Made by a program: the position numbers and the translations under genes. Shown in pieces: positions 22,610-27,733 of a stretch of 27,733 nucleotides of DNA. The DNA is taken from contig JAJZYI010000005.1 in assembly GCA_021798135.1 (NCBI GenBank), positions 1 to 27,733 of the forward strand. Reading direction: 5' to 3'. The notes below the pieces were generated by a model. The model had not been told where the DNA came from. It searched no databases and worked only from the letters and a program-made list of their open reading frames with translations. The stretch comes from Actinomycetes bacterium. GTDB lineage: Bacteria > Actinomycetota > Acidimicrobiia > Acidimicrobiales > UBA8190. Numbering within the stretch: position 1 is the first letter of the stretch; each line of letters opens with the position of its first letter.

Positions 22610-23263
22610 CTAGCCGGCGGAACGGCGGTGGACGGGGACCGTCTCCTCGTGCTCATCCTCGAGCTCGTCGTGCGGTGCAGACGGCGGCGTCGAGAGTTCA
22701 ACGGCGGGGAGGATGATCCGCTCGTGCCACTCGGCTACGAACCCATTCTCGCGGATGTGGGTCGGCAGCGAGAGCTCGACACGGACCTCGTCCTCCTCCT
22801 CGTCGATGAAGTAGAGGAGCGCCCACGTTCTCGCGGTCGATCGGTCCGGTGCCGCCTTGGCGAAGTCTGCGCTGATCTCAGCGAATGAGCGTTGGTTCCA
22901 TGCGACGGCGTCCTTCGTGGCCGGTCCCTTCGCGCTGCGCGTCGTCGGGCTGTCGCCAAGGCGCCCGGTGTTCTCGTCGCCCGCCGCCACGACGACCGAC
23001 ACGCTGCCGTCGGCGCTGGTGGTGAGGGCCTGTCCGCGTACGCCTCGCGCCTTCCAGCCGCTGGGCACCATCCGGTCACGAAGGGCGCGCGTGATCTTGC
23101 CCCAGCCAAGAATCCCGGGCAGTTGGGCTGGGTCGTGCCCCGTACAGCCGATGACGGGTGCCACGCCCTCCCGGACAGCGTCACGCAGCACCTGCACGGC
23201 CATGCCCATCCCGTGCAGTCGACCGACGACGTCGGTCTCCTCGACTAGGACCTCTGGGTCCAT
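22610..23263 (-). CDS. Unknown protein, operon partner of XRE-ImmA
   Basis: A 217-residue soluble protein of no family I can name. It has an N-terminal helical part (EETDVVGRLHGMGMAVQVLRDAVREGV), a middle with VVVAAGDENTGRLG and a Lys/Gly/Pro segment SAKGPATKDAVAWNQRSF, and a beta-rich C-terminal part ARTWALLYFIDEEEDEVRVELSLP. The last 25 residues are acidic and His-rich. No catalytic motif is evident. The ATG at 23263 has GGGAGGG 5 nt upstream. It is the first gene of the operon and its stop lies 6 bp before the XRE-ImmA start. As the stable neighbour of an XRE-ImmA protein it could be a toxin, a protease target or an effector; this is inference from position only. Confidence 0.8.
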   Translation of the reverse strand: MDPEVLVEETDVVGRLHGMGMAVQVLRDAVREGVAPVIGCTGHDPAQLPGILGWGKITRALRDRMVPSGWKARGVRGQALTTSADGSVSVVVAAGDENTGRLGDSPTTRSAKGPATKDAVAWNQRSFAEISADFAKAAPDRSTARTWALLYFIDEEEDEVRVELSLPTHIRENGFVAEWHERIILPAVELSTPPSAPHDELEDEHEETVPVHRRSAG

Positions 23264-23285
23264 GGGACCCTCCCCTCTCGTGGGC

Positions 23286-23323
23286 GGTTCCTGAAACGGT
23301 ACCACATTCGAGGTCCAGGAACC
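23286..23323. promoter_or_regulatory. Likely operator between the XRE-ImmA operon and the transposase
   Basis: GGTTCCTG (23286-23293) and CAGGAACC (23316-23323) are perfect inverted copies separated by 22 nt, with a GGTACC palindrome at 23299-23304. The site lies 23-60 bp upstream of the unknown partner gene and 50 bp before the transposase start. An XRE-type protein encoded by the operon is the natural candidate to bind it. Confidence 0.55.
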
Positions 23324-23372
23324 GGAACCCCCAAGTTGACTTTCGGCTGAGCGATCAAGCATGATGGTCAGT

Positions 23373-24233
23373 ATGAACAGGCTCTCCACCGAACGCCGGG
23401 GCCAGGTGATCTCCTGCCTGGTGGAGGGCATGAGCATCCGTGGCACCGTCCCGGTGACCGGCGTGGCGAAGAACACGATCACGAAGCTGCTCTGCGACCT
23501 GGGGGAAGCCTGCTCGGACTACCAGGACCTGGAGCTGCGCAACCTGGAGTGCCCGGTCATCGAGTGCGACGAGATTTGGTCCTACTGCTACTCCAAGCAG
23601 AAGAACATCCCCGAGGAGCACCAGGGGACCTTCGGCTACGGGGACGTGTGGACCTGGACGGCCATCGACGCCGACACGAAGCTGGTCCCGAGCTGGCTGG
23701 TGGGCGAACGCACCAACAAGGACGCCTACACGTTCCTGATGGACCTCAAGTCCCGGCTGCGGAACAACCGGGTCCAGATCACCACGGACGGCCACACGCC
23801 CTACCTGACGGTGATCGAGCCCCTGTTCGGCGCGGACAGCGTGGACTTCGCCATGCTCCAGAAGATCTACGGGGCCGGAGCGAAGCCCGACAGCCCGGCT
23901 CACACCTACAGCCCGCCAACGTGCACGGGGATCGACGTGCGGATCATCGCGGGCGACCCGGACCTCGACCGCATCTCCACCAGCTACGTGGAGCGCCAGA
24001 ACCTGACAATGCGGATGGGGATGCGCCGGTTCACCCGGCTCACGAACGGGTTCTCAAAGAAGGTCGAGAACCTGGCCCACGCAGTCAGCCTCCACTACAT
24101 GCACTACAACTTCGCCCGGCCCCATCAGACCCTGACGAAGCAGGCCGAGGGGAAGAAGACCACCCCGGCCATGGCCGCGGGCGTCGCGGACCACGTGTGG
24201 TCGGTGTGGGAGATCGCCGGGCTACTGGATTAG
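23373..24233 (+). CDS. IS1-like DDE transposase
   Basis: A 286-residue single-frame transposase. The N-terminus MNRLSTERRGQVISCLVEGMSIRGTVPVTGVAKNTITKLL is a helix-turn-helix. The DDE triad is Asp66 (ECDEIWS), Asp139 (TTDG) and Glu207 (YVERQN), and the C-terminal ERQNLTMRMGMRRFTRLTNGFSKKVEN resembles InsB of IS1. All three catalytic residues are intact and there is no frameshift, so the enzyme could be active. ATG 23361 is in frame four codons earlier; 23373 is chosen as the family start. It diverges from the XRE-ImmA operon across about 110 bp and converges on the three-gene cargo operon with a shared palindrome. Confidence 0.93.
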   Translation: MNRLSTERRGQVISCLVEGMSIRGTVPVTGVAKNTITKLLCDLGEACSDYQDLELRNLECPVIECDEIWSYCYSKQKNIPEEHQGTFGYGDVWTWTAIDADTKLVPSWLVGERTNKDAYTFLMDLKSRLRNNRVQITTDGHTPYLTVIEPLFGADSVDFAMLQKIYGAGAKPDSPAHTYSPPTCTGIDVRIIAGDPDLDRISTSYVERQNLTMRMGMRRFTRLTNGFSKKVENLAHAVSLHYMHYNFARPHQTLTKQAEGKKTTPAMAAGVADHVWSVWEIAGLLD

Positions 24234-24269
24234 GCAGATGCAGCGGCTGCGCGCTGCATCTGCCTAATC
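24228..24269. terminator. 18-bp-arm palindrome, bidirectional terminator
   Basis: GATTAGGCAGATGCAGCG (24228-24245) is perfectly inverted at 24252-24269 across a 6-nt loop. It contains the transposase stop codon (24231-24233) and the stop codon of the minus-strand gene (complement of 24230-24232), so it ends both transcripts and also encodes the last residues of both proteins. Confidence 0.8.
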
Positions 24270-24406
24270 GCCTCCTCGACCTGGTTTATGGCATCGACTC
24301 GCGCGTCGTCGGAGACCGGGGCCGCCTCGCCGTGCCTGCGGGCGATCTCGATCATCTCGTCGATGTATGCGACAGCCTGGGCCGGAAGCGTGTCGAGGGT
24401 GCTCAT
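24230..24406 (-). CDS. Small unknown protein, third gene of cargo operon
   Basis: A 58-residue hydrophilic protein (MSTLDTLPAQAVAYIDEMIEIARRHGE...NQVEEAIRQMQRAAAASA) predicted to be helical with an Ala-rich end. The ATG at 24406 overlaps the stop codon of the preceding gene (ATGA), and AAGGAA lies 7 nt upstream, so translation is coupled. The coding end runs into the 18-bp palindrome. No family is recognised. Its small size and charge fit an accessory or immunity-type subunit, but that is only a guess. Confidence 0.7.
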   Translation of the reverse strand: MSTLDTLPAQAVAYIDEMIEIARRHGEAAPVSDDARVDAINQVEEAIRQMQRAAAASA

Positions 24407-24711
24407 GCTGTTAGTTCCTTCCATAGGTCGTCCAGTATGAGATCGCCAAAGCGGCTAAACCAGTACTTCTGCGTCAACTTCCTACCCGACAGGTAGGTGA
24501 GCAGCACGGGGAGGATGCGGAGGGCGGGTTCCAAGATCATGATCACGTCGTCCACGCGAACCGGAAGCCCGGTCACGGCGACCATCGACTCCGTGTGGTT
24601 GAACGCCGACTGGGCCATCGCCCGGAACATCGCCTTATTGGTTTCGTAGAACTTCACCAGCCCTACGTTCACCAGGGATTGGTATTCCTCGACGGTCAGC
24701 GACACGATCAC
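24403..24711 (-). CDS. Small unknown protein, second gene of cargo operon
   Basis: A 102-residue protein (VIVSLTVEEYQSLVNVGLVKFYETNKAMFRAMAQSAFNHTESM...) with an amphipathic N-terminal half, a hydrophobic middle around VIMILEPALRILPVLLTYL, and an acidic C-terminus. The hydrophobic stretch could be a membrane-associating helix. The GTG at 24711 overlaps the stop of the upstream membrane-protein gene (GTGTGA); a GTG at 24705 is the alternative. Its own stop overlaps the next start as ATGA. No family is recognised, and the close packing says that it works with its two neighbours. Confidence 0.7.
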   Translation of the reverse strand: MIVSLTVEEYQSLVNVGLVKFYETNKAMFRAMAQSAFNHTESMVAVTGLPVRVDDVIMILEPALRILPVLLTYLSGRKLTQKYWFSRFGDLILDDLWKELTA

Positions 24712-25079
24712 ACGCCCCACATAAGGCGCCACACGACAAGTGCTGTTGCGGCGGCGAGTCCGACGACCTGGACGAGGAAGGCGACGACCGCCAGCGTGTA
24801 CAGCCCGCCCAGGGTGCCCAGGTCGATAAGCCACCAGGTAGCTGCGCCAACGGAGAGCAGGCCGATCATGAAGTCCCCGGTGACCAACAGCCCGAGTCGT
24901 CGATAGCGCGACTTCACCTCGGGCGTGACGACACCCAGCGATTGGAACGTGCTCACAACCAAACCGAGGAAGACCAACGTCAAGCCGCCTAAGCCTGCTG
25001 CCGAGGCCAGCACCGCGAGGACCACGTCCTTGTGCGCCACGACCGCGAACCCCGCCAGGCTCCCCACGAGGGAGAACAC
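24708..25079 (-). CDS. Small multi-span membrane protein, first gene of cargo operon
   Basis: A 123-residue protein with about three or four membrane helices (residues about 1-15, 18-45, 61-88, 90-120) separated by a short basic loop EVKSRYRRLG around 54-62. The sequence is otherwise non-descript and no family is recognised. It begins the operon; the GTG at 25079 has no clear ribosome binding site, and the right end of the mobile element is 75 bp upstream, so the promoter probably lies in that gap. With the two following genes it forms a compact cassette of one membrane and two small soluble proteins. Confidence 0.72.
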   Translation of the reverse strand: MFSLVGSLAGFAVVAHKDVVLAVLASAAGLGGLTLVFLGLVVSTFQSLGVVTPEVKSRYRRLGLLVTGDFMIGLLSVGAATWWLIDLGTLGGLYTLAVVAFLVQVVGLAAATALVVWRLMWGV

Positions 25080-25154
25080 TAGCCACGGGACTCGGCTGGT
25101 GGCGGGATGGTTCGGTCCTCACGCCGCCACCGTACAGACCGGGCGTAACGAGCC

Positions 25155-25175
25155 GATTCAAACTGACCCCCTACC
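25155..25175 (-). repeat. Right terminal inverted repeat
   Basis: The reverse complement begins GGTAG and continues with GGGTCAGTTTGAATC, matching 20 of 21 bases of 21217-21237. Confidence 0.92.
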
Positions 25176-25182
25176 CGGGGGC
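25176..25182 (+). repeat. Right target-site duplication of the mobile element
   Basis: CGGGGGC directly abuts the right terminal repeat and repeats 21209-21215. Confidence 0.65.
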
Positions 25183-25195
25183 ATGGCCGTCCCTG

Positions 25196-25214
25196 TCCTT
25201 AGATAGCCTAAGGA
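25196..25214. promoter_or_regulatory. MarR operator overlapping the -10 of a leaderless promoter
   Basis: TCCTTAGATAGCCTAAGGA has 7-bp perfect inverted arms and a 5-nt spacer. The hexamer TAGCCT (25204-25209) inside it ends 6 nt before the MarR ATG at 25216, so bound MarR would block its own promoter and that of the coupled ABC genes. The right end of the mobile element is only 20 bp upstream. Confidence 0.75.
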
Positions 25215-25215
25215 T

Positions 25216-25728
25216 ATGCCGACCTCCCGACCCGTCCGGGACCTCGACGGTGCCGCCAGCGCGGCTGCGCGGGACGGAGGCACCGGAGCAGAGGCGCGCC
25301 GCCGGGCCGGCAGGGCGGTGGCGTGGCTCGCCAAGCAGGTCGAGGTGGCCCTTGCCGGCGCCGACCTGACGCTCGCCCAGTACCGGGTGCTCGGGCTGCT
25401 GGCCGAGGGCAGCGCCATCTCGTCGGCCATCTCCGAACGGCTGGCGGTGCGCCCCCCGAGTGTCACCGTGCTGGTCGACGGGCTGGTGGCCAGGGGTCTG
25501 GTCGACCGGACGGCGGACACCGGGGACCGGCGTCGCGTGCCGGTGGCCGTCACGCCGGCCGGGCGGGACGCGCTGGCGGCAGCGGACGCCGCGGTCGGGG
25601 CCCGCCTGGTCGAGATCGCCGCCTGGCTGGGGGACGGCGACGGGGGTCGGGGAGCCGTCGAGGACCTGGCGCGGTGGTCGGGCGCACTGGCCGCGCGCCA
25701 CCTGGCCGGCCAGGGGGGTCCCCGGTGA
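25216..25728 (+). CDS. MarR-family transcription regulator
   Basis: A 170-residue winged-helix repressor. After an unconserved 30-residue lead, it shows ADLTLAQYRVLGLLAEGSAISSAISERLAVRPPSVTVLVDGLVARGLVDR (recognition helix) and the wing TADTGDRRRVPVAVTPAGRDAL. It probably binds the palindrome that overlaps its own start region and responds to a small molecule. The ATG lies right after the operator, with TAGCCT 6 nt upstream, so the mRNA is probably leaderless. Its stop overlaps the GTG start of the ABC gene (GTGA). Confidence 0.93.
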   Translation: MPTSRPVRDLDGAASAAARDGGTGAEARRRAGRAVAWLAKQVEVALAGADLTLAQYRVLGLLAEGSAISSAISERLAVRPPSVTVLVDGLVARGLVDRTADTGDRRRVPVAVTPAGRDALAAADAAVGARLVEIAAWLGDGDGGRGAVEDLARWSGALAARHLAGQGGPR

Positions 25729-27644
25729 CGACCGCCGCCGGCGCGCTGGCGGCGGACGGAGCGCCCGAGGGAGCACCGACGGGCCACGGCGCCCCCAGGG
25801 CGACCGTCGACCCGGACGGGTCGAAGTCGTGGCTGCGCCGCGCCCTGCCCATCGTGCGGGCGCACCGCGGGACGTTCGTGGCGGCGTTGGTCCTGTCGTT
25901 CGCCGGGCTGGTCGTCCAGGTCCAGGTGCCCCAGCTGCTGAACCAGGCGATCTCCGACGGCGTCGTGCGCCACGTCGTCCCCCTGTCGCACTACGCGTGG
26001 TGGGTGGCCGGCCTCGGCCTGGCAGGCGGCGTGATCGGCTTCGCGTCCCGGCTGCTGCTGTTCAGGACGGCCTACGGCATGGAGTACGACCTCCGCAACG
26101 TGGTGTACGAGCACCTGAACCGGCTGTCGTTCCCGTTCTACGACCGGGTGCAGGCGGGGCAGCTGATCTCGCGGGCCAACTCCGACATCCGGTCCGTGCA
26201 CCTGTACCTCACGTTCGCTCCGCTCATCCTGGTCCAGAGCGCCATCGCCGTGGTGGCCTTCGGCTACATGCTCGCCATCGACGCGCCGCTGGCCCTGGTG
26301 GCCATGGTGACGATGCCCTTCGTGTACGTGATCGGCAGGAAGATGCGGTCGTCGATGTTCCCCGTCAGCTGGCTCATCCAGGCGCGCCTGGCCGACGTGG
26401 CGACCGTCGTGGACGAGAACGTGAACGGCGTGCGGGTGGTGAAGTCCTTCGCCGCCGAGGAGGGCCAGCTGCGGTCGCTCGCCACCGCCGCCCGCCGCGT
26501 GCAGTGGGCGACGGTGAAGGACGCCGACCTGCGGTCGCGCTGGGCGCCCGCCATGCAGAACCTGCCCCAGGTCGGCCTGGTGCTGGTGCTGCTCTTCGGC
26601 GGCTACCTGGTCATCCAGGGGCGCCTGGGGGTCGGGGCGATCCTGGCCTTCAACGCCTACCTGCTCATGCTGCAGGCCCCGTTCACCATGCTCGGCATGC
26701 TGATCATGATGGGCCAGCGGGCAGCCGCGTCCGCCGGGCGCATCTACGAGCTGCTCGACGAGGAGCCGACGGTGGTCGACCGCCCCGGTGCGGTCGAGCT
26801 GGCCCGGTGCCGGGGCGGCATCGACGTCGACGACGTCCGGTTCGCCTACGGGGACGGCACGGCGCCCCCGGTCCTCGACGGCTTCACCCTGCACGTGGCG
26901 CCGGGGGAGACGGTCGCGCTGGTCGGGGCGACCGGCTCGGGCAAGTCCACGGTCGCCCGGCTGCTGACCCGCTGCTACGACGTCGACGCGGGCGCGGTGC
27001 GCATCGACGGCAACGACGTCCGGGACCTGACCCTCGCCAGCCTGCGGCGCAACGTCGGTGTGGTGCTCGACGAGCCGTTCCTCTTCTCGGCGTCGATCGC
27101 CGACAACATCGCCTACGGCGATCCCGGCGCGTCCCGCGAGCGGATCGTGGCCGCCGCGGTGGCAGCGGGCGCCGACGGGTTCGTCCGGGAGCTGCCCGCC
27201 GGCTACGACACGGTGGTGGGCGAGCGGGGCTACACGCTCTCGGGCGGCCAGCGCCAGCGGGTCGCCATCGCCCGCACCCTGCTCGTCAACCCGCCGATCC
27301 TGGTCCTCGACGACGCCACCAGTGCGGTCGACGTGCAGGTCGAGCTGCAGATCCACCAGGCCCTCCGCCAGCTGATGGCGGGGCGCACCACGGTGCTGAT
27401 CGCGCACCGGCTCTCCACCATCGCCCTGGCCGATCGGGTCGTGCTGCTCGACGGCGGGCGGGTGGCCGCCGAGGGCACGCACGCCGAGCTGCTGGCCGCC
27501 ACGCCCCGCTACGCCGAGGTGCTCGCGCAGGCCGAGGACCGGGCTGCCCCGGATGCCGCGGGAGCCGTCGCCGGAGCCGCCGCCGGCGCCGGAGCAGGAG
27601 CCGCCGCAGGAGCAGGAGCCGGCCCAGGGGGGCGGCAGCGATGA
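25725..27644 (+). CDS. ABC exporter half-transporter, degenerate-site subunit
   Basis: A 639-residue half-transporter: a low-complexity N-terminus, six membrane helices (about 45-330), and an ATPase domain with Walker A VGATGSGKST (G401-S408), signature LSGGQRQR at 505, Walker B ILVLDD (Asp529) and H-loop LIAHRLST. The residue after Walker B is Asp530 instead of the catalytic Glu, and the Q-loop reads VLDEPFLF, with no Gln. These are marks of the non-catalytic subunit of a heterodimeric exporter; the partner begins at 27641. The transported compound, possibly a drug or lipid, is unknown. The tail is Ala/Gly-rich. The GTG at 25725 overlaps the MarR stop. Confidence 0.95.
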   Translation: MTTAAGALAADGAPEGAPTGHGAPRATVDPDGSKSWLRRALPIVRAHRGTFVAALVLSFAGLVVQVQVPQLLNQAISDGVVRHVVPLSHYAWWVAGLGLAGGVIGFASRLLLFRTAYGMEYDLRNVVYEHLNRLSFPFYDRVQAGQLISRANSDIRSVHLYLTFAPLILVQSAIAVVAFGYMLAIDAPLALVAMVTMPFVYVIGRKMRSSMFPVSWLIQARLADVATVVDENVNGVRVVKSFAAEEGQLRSLATAARRVQWATVKDADLRSRWAPAMQNLPQVGLVLVLLFGGYLVIQGRLGVGAILAFNAYLLMLQAPFTMLGMLIMMGQRAAASAGRIYELLDEEPTVVDRPGAVELARCRGGIDVDDVRFAYGDGTAPPVLDGFTLHVAPGETVALVGATGSGKSTVARLLTRCYDVDAGAVRIDGNDVRDLTLASLRRNVGVVLDEPFLFSASIADNIAYGDPGASRERIVAAAVAAGADGFVRELPAGYDTVVGERGYTLSGGQRQRVAIARTLLVNPPILVLDDATSAVDVQVELQIHQALRQLMAGRTTVLIAHRLSTIALADRVVLLDGGRVAAEGTHAELLAATPRYAEVLAQAEDRAAPDAAGAVAGAAAGAGAGAAAGAGAGPGGRQR

Positions 27645-27733
27645 CCATGTGGGGTGGCGGGGGCTTCGGCGGGCCCATGGGCGGCGGTCACTCGCCGGGC
27701 CGGCCGGGGGGCAACCTGCCGTTCGCCGGCATC
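27641..27733 (+). CDS. ABC exporter partner subunit, N-terminal part (cut by window edge)
   Basis: Only 31 codons are in the window, MTMWGGGGFGGPMGGGHSPGRPGGNLPFAGI, a Gly-rich lead that is common in the second subunit of actinobacterial heterodimeric ABC exporters. The ATG overlaps the stop of the first subunit (ATGA), so the two are coupled. It should hold the intact catalytic Glu if the heterodimer reading is right. Confidence 0.7.
   Translation, partial: MTMWGGGGFGGPMGGGHSPGRPGGNLPFAGI

Larger units (their letters stand above)
21217..25175. mobile_element. IS1-like transposon with cargo genes (about 3.96 kb)
   Basis: Both ends carry a 21-bp inverted repeat (20 of 21 bases) that begins GGTAG, and the same 7-bp direct repeat lies outside each end. 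Inside are one IS1-like DDE transposase (23373-24233), a small KGG-type protein, an operon of an unknown protein plus XRE-ImmA/IrrE, and a three-gene operon of small unknown proteins. Codon and base use is visibly less G+C-rich than the flanks. IS1-family elements that carry passenger genes are known, so this architecture has precedent, but I do not recognise this cargo. The element lies between the PIG-L gene and a MarR gene, interrupting no visible reading frame. Confidence 0.85.

Noticed and set aside
24712..25161. Long upstream extension of the 102-residue cargo gene frame
   Set aside because: It covers the membrane-protein gene in another frame and translates to Arg/Gly-rich sequence; the GTGTGA overlap is a better start.
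1..27733. tRNA, rRNA or known riboswitch genes
   Set aside because: No cloverleaf, conserved rRNA core or aptamer signature was recognised when reading the intergenic regions by eye.

Overview
The window is about 74% G+C by eye and looks like a chromosomal piece of an actinomycete, most likely of class Acidimicrobiia. The evidence is a WhiB regulator, a coenzyme F420-type FrhB protein, the actinobacterial trio histidine phosphatase / DUF3090 / SCO1664-like protein, and many GTG starts. Several genes have a TANNNT or related hexamer 6-8 nt before the start codon, which suggests leaderless mRNAs. The lineage is an inference from gene content only.

Layout. At the left edge, on the minus strand, lie a hybrid sensor kinase, the start of a response regulator, and a WhiB1-like gene with a perfect CRP-type site upstream. 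On the plus strand follow a glycerophosphodiester phosphodiesterase with a 15-bp coding repeat, both electron-transfer flavoprotein subunits and a SixA-like phosphatase. A tightly overlapping minus-strand trio (histidine phosphatase, DUF3090, SCO1664-like) diverges from a family 5 uracil-DNA glycosylase across only 24 bp. Next come a methyltransferase, a CorA transporter, a minus-strand run of FAH-fold hydrolase, metallo-beta-lactamase and FrhB genes, an Fpg/Nei glycosylase, a PAP2 phosphatase, a Bcp peroxiredoxin, and a DEAD-box helicase with a structured leader coupled to a PIG-L deacetylase.

From 21217 to 25175 there is a mobile element of about 3.96 kb. It has 21-bp near-perfect terminal inverted repeats, flanking CGGGGGC direct repeats, an IS1-like DDE transposase and three cargo blocks: a small basic KGG-type protein, a two-gene operon (unknown protein plus XRE-ImmA/IrrE regulator/protease), and a three-gene operon of overlapping small unknown genes including a membrane protein. 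It sits just upstream of a MarR gene that leads a heterodimeric ABC exporter operon. This element is the most likely place for an undescribed system.

Many genes form local regulatory units: MarR with its own operator and the ABC pair, an inverted repeat between the XRE-ImmA operon and the transposase, and convergent gene pairs closed by hairpins that contain both stop codons. No tRNA, rRNA or CRISPR array was seen.
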